This document shows, piece after piece, positions 1 through 8,090 of a stretch of DNA of 64,000 nucleotides. The notes under the pieces were generated by a model. That model had not been told where the DNA came from. It saw only the letters and a list, made by a program, of their open reading frames with translations, and made no database searches. Origin of the DNA: Myroides marinus. Its GTDB lineage: Bacteria > Bacteroidota > Bacteroidia > Flavobacteriales > Flavobacteriaceae. The stretch lies in NCBI RefSeq assembly GCF_900109075.1, contig NZ_FNYS01000001.1:372001-436000 (forward strand), in the 5' to 3' direction. A program made the position numbers and the translations under genes. Position 1 is the first letter of the stretch. The number at the start of each line of letters is the position of its first letter.

Positions 1-2046
1 GGTGAGGGATTCTTCAATGTGTCTGTAGGTTCTAATATTAACTCAAATGCGGTAGGTGAAGATAAATTCAGAGCTTTATCTGATAGAAGCTTCTTAGGTT
101 TCTCAGAAACAAAACAACCTAGTAACGCTTTAAATAGCTTTAGCTTTAAAAACTCTACACAAACTAAGAACAAGTCTCCTTATGGAATGAGCTTAGGATT
201 AAATGGTGGTAAATCATTCTACTTCGGAAAAGAATCTTCTTTAAACTTATTCGCTACATTGTCTTTTGATAATAACTATAAATTCAAAGAAGGTGTTAAT
301 CGTACTGCTCAAGCTCAAAACAGCTTTACTAAGGACTTATACATGAAGTCTTATGAGTACAATACGAACACTACTGCAATGTTAAATGCTGATTATAATA
401 TCAACTCTAAAAACAGCATTAAATACAATGTGTTATTAATCAATGGTTCTCAAGAGAAATTTGATGAATATACTGGATATATCAGAGATATTACTGATAG
501 AAAAGATTACTACGAAAACTCTTTAGTGACAAGACAAAACTATAAACAAGATCGTTTATTAGTAAACCAATTATTAGGAGATCACAAGCTTAATGATCAA
601 TTAGATCTTAACTGGGGATTAGCACTTAACAACATCTCTGCTCAGACTCCTGACAGACAGATGTACACTTTAAACAAAGTAAAAGGTTCGGATGGCTACG
701 AGTTTTCGACTAACTCTAGATCTGATAACAATAGATACTTCGAAGACTTAATCGAAAATGAAGTGGGAGCTAATATCGCTGCTTCTTATAAATTCGGTAA
801 AAACAGTGAGAACTTATACAATGGTAAATTAACTGTTGGGTATAACTTACGCCAAAAGAAAAGAGAATTTAAAGCTACTCAGTATGTGTTCCAAATCAAT
901 GCTGACTACAATAAAGATATTAATCCTTATGCTTTAGATAATTTCTTTAACCAACAGAACTTTAGCAATGGATACTTCGAAACATATACGTTTAGAGGTG
1001 GAGCTAATACTCCAGATGCTTTATTGCCACAAACGTATGACGGTGATATGACTATCCATTCTGGATTCGCTAATGTAGAATATCAGTTCTCAGACAGATT
1101 CTCTGCTACTTTTGGAGCTAGATTTGAAACTATCAGTCAAAAAGTAACTTGGCAAACACAGTTAGATTCAGAAAAGACATCTAACACTTTAGAAAAGAAT
1201 GCTTTCTTACCTAGTTTGTCCTTAAAGTATGCAGTTAATGACAGAAACAACTTGCGTTTCGCTGCTTCTAAAACATATACTTTACCTCAATTCAAAGAGA
1301 GAGCTAGATTTATCTACGAAGATGTAACAGAGATTAAGGTTGGTAACCCAGATTTATATGCTTCTGATGATTATAACGCTGACTTAAAATGGGAGTTTTT
1401 CCCTACGAATGACGAGGTAGTATCTGCTTCTGTTTTTGGTAAATACATCAAAAACCCAATCAACGAAATTGTAACCGCTTCTTCATCTAATGATATCGGA
1501 TATGTAAACACAGGTGATTATGGATATGCTGCAGGATTAGAGATTGAATTACGTAAAAACTTAATCAGTTTTGATGATGTTAATACGAACAAGATTACTG
1601 GAGGATTAAATGCTTCTATTATGAAGACTTACCAAAAGCTAGATAATGAAAAAGTAAAAAGAGAAAATAAATATATCTCTTCTGCTTTTACACATGAAAA
1701 CTCAAGCTTCACAGGTGCATCTGACTTCTTATTAAATGCTGACTTATCGTACATCAAAGAATGGGGAGAAAAGAACTTAATGGCAACATTATCTTATGCT
1801 CATTTCTCTGATAAGCTTTATTCTATCGGTACAGAACAAAGTGGAGATTTAGTAGATAAAGCATTCGGTATGTTAGACTTCACTTTTAAATTGAAGTTCA
1901 ACAAAAACTTCGGAATAGGAGTAAATGCTAAAAACTTACTAGATCCAAAAATCGAAAGAATGCAAGAGAACTTAACTCAAGACGTTCTAGTGAGATCTTA
2001 CAAATTAGGTAGAAACTTTAGCTTAAGCTTAAACTACAATTTCTAG
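1..2046 (+). CDS. TonB-dependent receptor, C-terminal part (5' truncated by window)
   Basis: The frame is open from base 1, so the gene starts upstream of the window; the visible 681 residues are the barrel part of an outer-membrane TonB-dependent receptor. Seen: alternating aromatic/polar strands, many Asn/Tyr/Phe residues, and a C-terminus ending in a strand with terminal Phe (SLNYNF), the usual BAM-recognised end. The plug and TonB box would lie upstream. Family knowledge: such receptors import substrates such as siderophores, metals, glycans or peptides using TonB energy. The following lipoprotein gene probably encodes its surface partner. The substrate cannot be read from the sequence. 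A strong terminator follows the stop codon. Confidence 0.9.
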   Translation, partial: GEGFFNVSVGSNINSNAVGEDKFRALSDRSFLGFSETKQPSNALNSFSFKNSTQTKNKSPYGMSLGLNGGKSFYFGKESSLNLFATLSFDNNYKFKEGVNRTAQAQNSFTKDLYMKSYEYNTNTTAMLNADYNINSKNSIKYNVLLINGSQEKFDEYTGYIRDITDRKDYYENSLVTRQNYKQDRLLVNQLLGDHKLNDQLDLNWGLALNNISAQTPDRQMYTLNKVKGSDGYEFSTNSRSDNNRYFEDLIENEVGANIAASYKFGKNSENLYNGKLTVGYNLRQKKREFKATQYVFQINADYNKDINPYALDNFFNQQNFSNGYFETYTFRGGANTPDALLPQTYDGDMTIHSGFANVEYQFSDRFSATFGARFETISQKVTWQTQLDSEKTSNTLEKNAFLPSLSLKYAVNDRNNLRFAASKTYTLPQFKERARFIYEDVTEIKVGNPDLYASDDYNADLKWEFFPTNDEVVSASVFGKYIKNPINEIVTASSSNDIGYVNTGDYGYAAGLEIELRKNLISFDDVNTNKITGGLNASIMKTYQKLDNEKVKRENKYISSAFTHENSSFTGASDFLLNADLSYIKEWGEKNLMATLSYAHFSDKLYSIGTEQSGDLVDKAFGMLDFTFKLKFNKNFGIGVNAKNLLDPKIERMQENLTQDVLVRSYKLGRNFSLSLNYNF

Positions 2047-2080
2047 GATCATCTGATCAAACATAACCCCACTTACAAAA

Positions 2081-2115
2081 GCGAGAATTAAGTCATTTAA
2101 TTCTCGCTTTTTTTA
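2081..2115 (+). terminator. Rho-independent terminator after the TonB receptor
   Basis: Stem GCGAGAATTAA (2081-2091) pairs perfectly with 2097-2107 over a 5-base loop and is followed by a run of T. Confidence 0.9.
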
Positions 2116-2551
2116 TGTACTGTTTCTATAAGTATAGAATAGGTGGCTATATGATATCTATTGTAATACCATTGTTGGCTTTATGTGTTATTCTCTTTGA
2201 TAAATACTAAGTACTTCTACTGTTTCTATTCTAATACCATTGCTTTCTTTACTTGTGATTCTCTTCAATAAATAACTACACCTTATGCAATGCAATACCT
2301 GCACTTTCTTTATAAGTTATTGTCTCAAATAAATAATAAATAGTCATACTATTTCTAGTATAATATCATCTCTTTTTACCTCAGTTTACAACTGCTTAAT
2401 ATTCTACAGCTAAAAACAACTGAATTAACGTAGTTAACATTGAATTAATATTAAAATCACATACTGTTAATTATTCAATGACAATGACTTAACATCCTTT
2501 TTCTGTTTTCTAGACATCTTTGTATCAAACAAATAAAAAACTATATTTCAC
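2116..2551. repeat. Non-coding gap with three degenerate 61-68 bp tandem repeats
   Basis: No gene is seen. Three diverged copies of one unit occur at about 2158-2225, 2226-2286 and 2287-2340. Each has an 'AATACC' block followed by a T-rich stretch and an 'ATAAATA' block; the AATACC blocks begin at 2165, 2233 and 2294. A possible fourth start ('TAATATCAT') lies near 2360. The last 100 bases should hold the promoter of the lipoprotein gene; 'CATCTTTG' near 2515 is a near match to the -7 consensus. Confidence 0.55.
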
Positions 2552-3694
2552 ATGAAAAAATTATTAAGATCAGGATTCGGAATTGCATTAGTAGCATTAT
2601 CATTAGCAAGTTGTTCATCAAGTGATGATAACAATGGAGGAACAACAACTCCAACAAAACCAAACGAAATTAAAGGAACAGTTAAGAAAGGTGAAAAACT
2701 TTCACTTGACGGAACTAAAGTATATAACTTAACAGGTAAATTAGTTGTAGAAGAAGGTGGTACATTAACAATCCCTGCAGGTACAACAATTATCGGAACA
2801 GGTGGTACTTCTGCATATATCGCAGTAGCTCAAGGAGGACAAATCTTTGTAGAAGGTACTAAAGACAAACCAGTAGTAATGACTGCTGCTGAGAAAAAAA
2901 GAGGTAGCTGGGGAGGTTTAGTTATCTGTGGTAGAGCACCAATCAACAAAGGAGAAACTGCTACTGCTGAAGTATCTGACTTAACTTATGGAGGTAAAGT
3001 TGCAAATGATAACTCTGGGTCAATTAAATTCTTAAGAATTGAGTACTCTGGAGCTAACTACAACAGTGAGAAAGAATTTAATGGTCTTTCATTATTCGGA
3101 GTTGGTAGCGGAACTACTATTCAATATGTACAAGCTCACGAAGGTTCAGATGACGGATTTGAGTGGTTCGGTGGAACTGTAAGTGCTCAGTACTTAGTTT
3201 CTTCTAACAATGATGATGATCAATTTGACTGGACTGAAGGATGGAATGGTCAAGAAAACGCTTTCTGGTTCTCTAAACAATCAGGAACTGCTGATAAAGG
3301 ATTCGAAGCTGATAACAACGCTAAAAACAGAAATGCAGATCCTACTTCAAACCCTACAATCAAAGGTATAACATTATTACCAGCTGTAGATGGAAAAGGT
3401 ACTGCAATGAAATTACGTGAAGGTACTAAAGGAAAAATGTTTGATGTAGTAATCGGTGATTACGAAACTGCATTTGACGTAGAACACGATGAAACTATCA
3501 CTAACGTAAATAATGGAACATTATTAGTTAGCAATGTGAAATTAATCAGCACAAAAACAAAAGCTACTAAAGGTAAAAATACAAAAGGTGATACTGTAGA
3601 TGTATCTAAAGTATTTACAGCTGGAGAGAATAAAGGTGCCGGAAATGGTACTGCTACTCCTGACTGGGCTAAAGGTTGGACTGTAGGTCTATAG
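2552..3694 (+). CDS. Lipoprotein, probable partner of the TonB-dependent receptor
   Basis: The 380-aa protein has a lipoprotein signal peptide with lipobox LASC (Cys about residue 21) followed by SSSDDN. The Asp/Ser-rich residues after the Cys fit a lipoprotein export signal for surface exposure in Bacteroidota, so it may sit on the outer face of the outer membrane. The rest has evenly spaced Gly/Val strands (for example 'EGGTLTIPAGTTI' and 'GGQIFVEGTKDKPVVM'), suggesting a right-handed beta-helix. I recognise it as a conserved Bacteroidota lipoprotein type found next to TonB receptors but know no proven substrate. The context (receptor upstream, T9SS-tail protein downstream) suggests a shared uptake or surface function. 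Confidence 0.7.
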   Translation: MKKLLRSGFGIALVALSLASCSSSDDNNGGTTTPTKPNEIKGTVKKGEKLSLDGTKVYNLTGKLVVEEGGTLTIPAGTTIIGTGGTSAYIAVAQGGQIFVEGTKDKPVVMTAAEKKRGSWGGLVICGRAPINKGETATAEVSDLTYGGKVANDNSGSIKFLRIEYSGANYNSEKEFNGLSLFGVGSGTTIQYVQAHEGSDDGFEWFGGTVSAQYLVSSNNDDDQFDWTEGWNGQENAFWFSKQSGTADKGFEADNNAKNRNADPTSNPTIKGITLLPAVDGKGTAMKLREGTKGKMFDVVIGDYETAFDVEHDETITNVNNGTLLVSNVKLISTKTKATKGKNTKGDTVDVSKVFTAGENKGAGNGTATPDWAKGWTVGL

Positions 3695-3715
3695 TAAATC
3701 AAAGATAAAAATGTT

Positions 3716-3757
3716 AAAAAAAAGTGCTTATTTAAAAAAATAGGCACTTTTTTGTTT
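3716..3757 (+). terminator. Terminator after the lipoprotein gene
   Basis: Imperfect stem AAAGTGC.TATT / AATAgGCACTTT around an A-rich loop at 3721-3750, followed by TTTTTGTTTTTTT. Confidence 0.8.
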
Positions 3758-3804
3758 TTTTATATCATTTTAAATAATTACTTTTATACCATAATTTCAG
3801 TTAG

Positions 3805-4158
3805 ATGGCAAAAAAATACTTTTATATTACGATGTTCATTGCAATGCTAGGCGGAAGCACAGCATTTGCGCAAAGTGGTTTGCGTTATAATAATGAACCT
3901 AGATATTCTACTAATCAGAGTATCGAAGGGCTATCTATTTACCCTAACCCAGCTGTGGCTAATGGTAAATTGTACATTGAATCTACTAAGAATGAACCTA
4001 AGGAAGTAGAGTTATACAATGTTGTAGGAAAGAAAGTATTTACAACTACTGTAAATAACAGAGAGTTGAACTTACCTTATAGTGTAAATGCTGGTATTTA
4101 CGTTATGAAGATTAAAGAGAGCAACGCAACTGCTACTAGAAAGATAGTAGTGAAGTAA
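3805..4158 (+). CDS. Stand-alone T9SS type A sorting domain protein
   Basis: The 117-aa protein has a Sec signal peptide (residues 1-22, ending AFAQ) and then about 20 linker residues. Nearly all the remainder is a type A C-terminal sorting domain (Por secretion system tail): 'LSIYPNPAVANGKLYIES', 'VELYNVVGKKVF', 'GIYVMKIKESNATATRKIVVK'. In known T9SS cargo this domain is attached to a large enzyme or adhesin and is removed by PorU after secretion. Here no effector domain is present. It follows the TonB receptor and lipoprotein genes with its own terminator, so it may be a small secreted or surface-anchored component of that locus. The family call is firm; the role is unknown. Confidence 0.8.
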   Translation: MAKKYFYITMFIAMLGGSTAFAQSGLRYNNEPRYSTNQSIEGLSIYPNPAVANGKLYIESTKNEPKEVELYNVVGKKVFTTTVNNRELNLPYSVNAGIYVMKIKESNATATRKIVVK

Positions 4159-4187
4159 AGAATTACATTTTAATGATTTTATATTCT

Positions 4188-4223
4188 AAAAAGAGCATCT
4201 CCAAAAGTGATGCTCTTTTTTTA
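4188..4223 (+). terminator. Terminator after the T9SS-tail gene
   Basis: Stem AAAAAGAGCATC (4188-4199) pairs with GATGCTCTTTTT (4209-4220), then a T run. Confidence 0.9.
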
Positions 4224-4227
4224 TTTG

Positions 4228-4235
4228 TATTTTTG
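4228..4235 (+). promoter_or_regulatory. -7 element of the LuxE-like gene
   Basis: TATTTTTG followed by C matches the Bacteroidota TAnnTTTGC motif. It lies 19 bases before the GTG start, which supports that start. No clear -33 TTTG is visible. Confidence 0.55.
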
Positions 4236-4254
4236 CAATTAAATATAATACACC

Positions 4255-5235
4255 GTGTTTAGACCTGAAGAAATCATACAAATACAAACTAAAAAAGACT
4301 TCCATAAAGTAGCTATGAAGGTCTTTAGATTCCAGTATGAACATAATCCTGTATATCAACAGTTCTGTAACCTGCTTAATAAAACACCTGAGCAAGTGAA
4401 GACACTTACTGATGTACCTTTCTTACCTATTGAATTTTTTAAGAGCCGAGATGTACTAAGCTCTACAGATCCTATACAGATTACGTTCACTAGTAGTGGA
4501 ACTACAGGAATGATTACAAGTAAGCATCACGTAACTGATCTAGCTTACTACGAATACAGTTTTAGATCTGCATTCTCTCACTTTTATGGTAATATAGAAG
4601 ATTACGTTGTATTAGCTCTTTTACCAGCTTATCTAGAACGAGAGGGATCTTCCTTAATCTACATGGTAGAAGATTTAATAAAAGGTTCTAATCAGCCTGA
4701 AAGCGGGTTTTATTTGCATAATTACGAAGAATTAGCTAAGATGTTAGTAGATCTAGATAAACAAGGTCGCAACGTGTTATTAATAGGGGTGACTTATGCT
4801 TTACTTGATATGATAGAAATGCAGAAGTTCAATCTTAGTAATACGATCATTATGGAGACTGGTGGTATGAAAGGAAGACGTAAAGAAATGATACGCGAAG
4901 AACTACACCAAGTACTATGTGACGGCTTTGGAGTATCTAAAATACACTCTGAATATGGAATGACAGAATTACTATCTCAAGGGTATTCTTTTGGCGATGG
5001 TGTATTCGAATGTCCACCTTGGATGGATATATTAACTCGTGATCCAGAAGATGCTTTAAGTTATGTAGAAGAAGGAAAGACTGGTGGAGTTAATGTAATT
5101 GACTTAGCAAATATTAATTCTTGCTCGTTTATTGCTACCCAAGATCTAGGAAAAAAATACAATGACGGTTCTTTCGAAATATTAGGACGATTTGATCATT
5201 CAGACATTAGAGGTTGTAACCTTATGGTCGTTTAA
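4255..5235 (+). CDS. LuxE-like acyl-protein synthetase / adenylate-forming enzyme
   Basis: The 326-aa protein has a phosphate-binding motif SSGTTG at residues 80-85 and 'EYGMTELLSQ' further on, as in the acyl-adenylate (AMP-binding) superfamily. Length and layout fit the LuxE acyl-protein synthetase family, not full-size acyl-CoA ligases of over 500 aa. Family knowledge: LuxE activates a fatty acid with ATP and transfers it as an acyl-thioester. In Bacteroidota the gene is solitary, with no lux genes, so it probably activates an unknown carboxylate. Start is GTG, placed just after a -7 promoter motif. It is convergent with gldC. Confidence 0.75.
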   Translation: MFRPEEIIQIQTKKDFHKVAMKVFRFQYEHNPVYQQFCNLLNKTPEQVKTLTDVPFLPIEFFKSRDVLSSTDPIQITFTSSGTTGMITSKHHVTDLAYYEYSFRSAFSHFYGNIEDYVVLALLPAYLEREGSSLIYMVEDLIKGSNQPESGFYLHNYEELAKMLVDLDKQGRNVLLIGVTYALLDMIEMQKFNLSNTIIMETGGMKGRRKEMIREELHQVLCDGFGVSKIHSEYGMTELLSQGYSFGDGVFECPPWMDILTRDPEDALSYVEEGKTGGVNVIDLANINSCSFIATQDLGKKYNDGSFEILGRFDHSDIRGCNLMVV

Positions 5236-5252
5236 TCTAATTCCATCAATAA

Positions 5253-5293
5253 AAGAAACGCCCCAATGAGTTATTCATTGGGGCGTTTCTTTT
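5253..5293. terminator. Bidirectional terminator between the LuxE-like gene and gldC
   Basis: A 17-bp perfect stem (5253-5269 / 5275-5291) reading AAGAAACGCCCCAATGA, with T runs on both strands, separates the convergent genes. Confidence 0.9.
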
Positions 5294-5302
5294 ATGTAGT
5301 TC

Positions 5303-5641
5303 TTACTTTTCGATTAAGTCCAATTTTTCTGCAAAGTAGTCACAGAAGTCTTTCATCGTAGCTGCCATTTTCTCATCTTCAGTTGCTCTCTCAAATGTAT
5401 CAGACATTGCAACTAATGTTTGGTGAAAGAATTTCTTCATCTCATCTACAGGCATATCTTTTGTCCATAAATCAATACGAAGTGTTTCTTTTGCTTTATG
5501 ATCCCATATAGATAAAAGCATTGCTTTAGAAGCTGCACCATTTACTCCTCCATCTTCTGCAGTCCAGAATAATTTATCTGGTACCTTATTTTCGTCTAAC
5601 TCTACTCTAATATTTATATCAGAAACGTGATTTTTACTCAT
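5303..5641 (-). CDS. gldC: Gliding motility protein GldC
   Basis: The 112-aa soluble protein matches GldC in size, in features such as 'LDENKVPDKLFWTAEDGG' and 'AKETLRIDLWTKDMP', and in its place directly after gldB. It has no signal peptide, so it acts in the cytoplasm or at the membrane's inner face. Family knowledge: in Flavobacterium johnsoniae gldC mutants glide poorly; its biochemical role is not settled. The start codon overlaps the gldB stop by one base, so the pair is translationally coupled. Confidence 0.9.
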   Translation of the reverse strand: MSKNHVSDINIRVELDENKVPDKLFWTAEDGGVNGAASKAMLLSIWDHKAKETLRIDLWTKDMPVDEMKKFFHQTLVAMSDTFERATEDEKMAATMKDFCDYFAEKLDLIEK

Positions 5642-6627
5642 TACTTCTTTGGTTTGTATTTTGATTTTTCAAATATTTCTTTTGCCTCTGTATTAAAAAG
5701 GTCTTGCAAAGTTACATTATTATTTTGCATATAAGTCTTAACAATCTGCCAACCTAACCATGCACCAGTTTTACCAGGACTATCAGAATCAATATCTAAA
5801 TAGTACTTAGAGAATGGAGCAGGAGTGATAAATCTACTCGTCAATCGAGGATCAGTATCATATAATAAATTATTATCTATAAAGTATCTCCACATATACT
5901 GTTCATTCACTTGGCACCATTTTATCTGCTCAGGTGTATACCCCATGATATAAGCATCATCAATACTAGGTAGTAACAATTTCTTAGCATAAAGAGCCTT
6001 TCCATGCTGAATTATTCCTGCTAAAAAAGTTCTATCCTTATTACCAGGCATTTTTTGTAATACAAAACTCTCTGCTAAATCAGGTAATATCTGAGTAGAC
6101 TCAAAAGTACCTCTTAGGTACTCTGGAAAACCTCCATAAAATCTATGCTTCTCTCCTAAGTAAGTATCTAAGGCAATTAGTGCTAAAGAATCTGCATAAA
6201 TAGCCTTGGCAGTAACATCTACTTCAGAAATTAAGGTAATCACCTTTTTCTTAGAAGATTCTTGTGGATAATAATACTTCACATACTTAAAGAAATCTTC
6301 TAGCTGCTTTGGCAAATCTCCTAAGTCAGCGAACTTCTTCTCCACTTCTTCATTCAACTCAACAAACAAAGTGTCTTTTTTCTTTTCAATCCAGAATTCA
6401 TCAGGTAAGTTCTCATTAAAGAAATAAGGGTATTTCTTCTTAACTTGATTCAACTCAGAGATATCTGCCTTATTAAATTCTTCGTCAAAACGAGCTATAG
6501 TCATTTCTATAGGAATAGCACTGATCTCTTTTTCAAGTTCACTTTGCTTATCTCCACAGCTAGACCAAAAAACACAGCTAACTAGTAAAACAACACTAGA
6601 TAAATTAGTAAATTTGGAAAAAGTCAT
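5641..6627 (-). CDS. gldB: Gliding motility lipoprotein GldB
   Basis: The 328-aa protein has a lipoprotein signal with Cys24 (SSCGDK) and Glu/Lys-rich mature sequence. 'YGGFPEYLRGTFESTQILPDL' and 'IIQHGKALY' fit the GldB family. Family knowledge: GldB is an envelope lipoprotein essential for gliding in F. johnsoniae and required for T9SS-dependent surface motility, although it is also found in non-gliders. First gene of the gldBC operon; the -7 motif TATATTTG lies 26 bases upstream of the ATG. It is divergent from nadE, an arrangement I recall from other flavobacteria. Confidence 0.9.
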   Translation of the reverse strand: MTFSKFTNLSSVVLLVSCVFWSSCGDKQSELEKEISAIPIEMTIARFDEEFNKADISELNQVKKKYPYFFNENLPDEFWIEKKKDTLFVELNEEVEKKFADLGDLPKQLEDFFKYVKYYYPQESSKKKVITLISEVDVTAKAIYADSLALIALDTYLGEKHRFYGGFPEYLRGTFESTQILPDLAESFVLQKMPGNKDRTFLAGIIQHGKALYAKKLLLPSIDDAYIMGYTPEQIKWCQVNEQYMWRYFIDNNLLYDTDPRLTSRFITPAPFSKYYLDIDSDSPGKTGAWLGWQIVKTYMQNNNVTLQDLFNTEAKEIFEKSKYKPKK

Positions 6628-6652
6628 CTTATCTTTTTTTATTTTCAGAGTA

Positions 6653-6660
6653 CAAATATA
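6653..6660 (-). promoter_or_regulatory. -7 element of gldBC
   Basis: TATATTTG on the minus strand matches TAnnTTTG and sits 26 bases from the gldB ATG. Confidence 0.55.
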
Positions 6661-6700
6661 ATAAGATAGATATCAACCTATTCCATAAATATTCAAAGTC

Positions 6701-7507
6701 ATGACAAACAAAACAAAAATGAATACAGAAGCGGTAACTAACCACATTGTAAACTGGTTAAAAGACTATGCACAAAGTGCTAGAGTAAATGGATATGTAA
6801 TAGGGATATCTGGAGGAATAGACTCTGCTGTAACATCTACGTTATGTGCGATGACAGGATTGCCATTAGTATGTGTGGAAATGCCAATACACCAAGATCC
6901 TTCACAAGTATCTAGAGCGAAAGAGCACATCGCTTTCTTAAAAGACAAGTTTAGCAATGTTACTTCTGCTGTAGCGGACTTAACCTCAACATTCGAAACA
7001 TTAAAAGAAGCTGTACCTACATCTGATGACGAAGCTACGTTAAACCTAACACTTGCTAACACAAGAGCTAGATTGCGTATGACAACACTATACTATTATG
7101 CAGGTCTACACAGAAGTTTAGTTGCTGGTACTGGTAATAAGGTAGAAGACTTCGGAGTAGGATTCTTTACTAAATACGGTGATGGTGGCGTGGATGTAAG
7201 CCCTATTGCAGACTTAATGAAATCAGAAGTAAGAGCTATTGGAGAATACCTAAACGTTCCTAGTAGCATTATTATAGCTAAACCAACTGATGGCTTATTC
7301 GGTGATGAGCGTTCAGATGAAGATCAACTAGGAGCTAATTATGACGAATTAGAAATAGCAATGCTTGCACACGAAAAAGGAGCTAAAGCAGAAGACTTTA
7401 CGGGAAGAGAGAGAGAAGTGTTTGAAATATATAGTAGACTGAACAGAATTAACCAACATAAGATAAATCCTATTCCTGTTTGTTTAATTCCTATAGAATT
7501 CAAATAA
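6701..7507 (+). CDS. nadE: NAD+ synthetase, ammonia-dependent type
   Basis: The 268-aa protein catalyses the last step of NAD+ synthesis: deamido-NAD+ plus ammonia and ATP give NAD+. Seen: the N-type ATP pyrophosphatase motif SGGIDS at residues 37-42, 'NTRARLRMTTLYYYAG', 'LVAGTGNKVED' and 'FGDERSDEDQLGANY' near the C-terminus. The length lacks a glutaminase domain, so free ammonia is the donor. A second ATG at codon 7 (6719) is an equally good start; nothing upstream decides between them. Cytoplasmic. Confidence 0.92.
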   Translation: MTNKTKMNTEAVTNHIVNWLKDYAQSARVNGYVIGISGGIDSAVTSTLCAMTGLPLVCVEMPIHQDPSQVSRAKEHIAFLKDKFSNVTSAVADLTSTFETLKEAVPTSDDEATLNLTLANTRARLRMTTLYYYAGLHRSLVAGTGNKVEDFGVGFFTKYGDGGVDVSPIADLMKSEVRAIGEYLNVPSSIIIAKPTDGLFGDERSDEDQLGANYDELEIAMLAHEKGAKAEDFTGREREVFEIYSRLNRINQHKINPIPVCLIPIEFK

Positions 7508-7555
7508 TTAGCGTTTTTTGCTCAGTGTTTTTAACAACTGTATTTGAAAAACAGG

Positions 7556-7563
7556 TACCTTTG
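7556..7563 (+). promoter_or_regulatory. -7 element of the small lipoprotein gene
   Basis: TACCTTTG matches TAnnTTTG and lies 15 bases before the ATG at 7579. This argues against a longer reading frame that begins inside nadE. Confidence 0.6.
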
Positions 7564-7578
7564 TTAAAAAGTTATGTT

Positions 7579-8061
7579 ATGAAAAAGTATTTATTGTTTT
7601 TAATTGCAATACTATCAGTATCGCTGACTTCATGTTCATCAGATGATGATTATTGTGGCAATGATTTTTATAGATCAAAACAATTAGCTCCTGTGTATGC
7701 TTTCCATCCAAATGATTTCCGTGTTTATGGTTTAAAAGGTGAAAGATTCACAGTAATTAAAAGTGAACAAGAATTTCAAGAAAGAGTAAGAGGAGCACAA
7801 TATTATAAGGGCGTAATTGACTTTAGATATGATGAACTAATCATAGGTCAAACATACGCTACTGGTTTTAACTCTATTATAGATATCACACCTATGTATA
7901 GAGAGTCTTGTGGGTATGGAGGTGAGAATTTGCTAGAAGTAGAAATAAATGTAAACAGAGGAAATTTATACACAGATTTTATAGTATACCACACAGTAGT
8001 TCCTAGAACGAAGAGTGATCGTTATAGTGTACTACCAACTGTTAGATACAGATCTAGATAA
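7579..8061 (+). CDS. Small lipoprotein of unknown function
   Basis: The 160-aa product has a lipoprotein signal (MKKYLLFL..., lipobox LTSC, Cys about 19) followed by SSDDD, a likely outer-membrane export signal in Bacteroidota. No family was recognised; the mature part has mixed beta character and three further Cys residues. The frame is open from 7480, but that would overlap the end of nadE and precede the promoter at 7556, so I start at the ATG at 7579. It is convergent with dnaG. Confidence 0.75.
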   Translation: MKKYLLFLIAILSVSLTSCSSDDDYCGNDFYRSKQLAPVYAFHPNDFRVYGLKGERFTVIKSEQEFQERVRGAQYYKGVIDFRYDELIIGQTYATGFNSIIDITPMYRESCGYGGENLLEVEINVNRGNLYTDFIVYHTVVPRTKSDRYSVLPTVRYRSR

Positions 8062-8063
8062 AC

Positions 8064-8090
8064 AAAAAAGAGGCAATAGCCTCTTTTTTT
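8064..8090. terminator. Bidirectional terminator between the lipoprotein gene and dnaG
   Basis: AAAAAAGAGGC / GCCTCTTTTTT with a 4-base loop (8064-8074 / 8079-8089), overlapping the dnaG stop. Confidence 0.85.

Noticed and set aside
7480..7578. 33-codon upstream extension of the small lipoprotein
   Set aside because: It overlaps nadE and lies before the promoter; it would bury the signal peptide.
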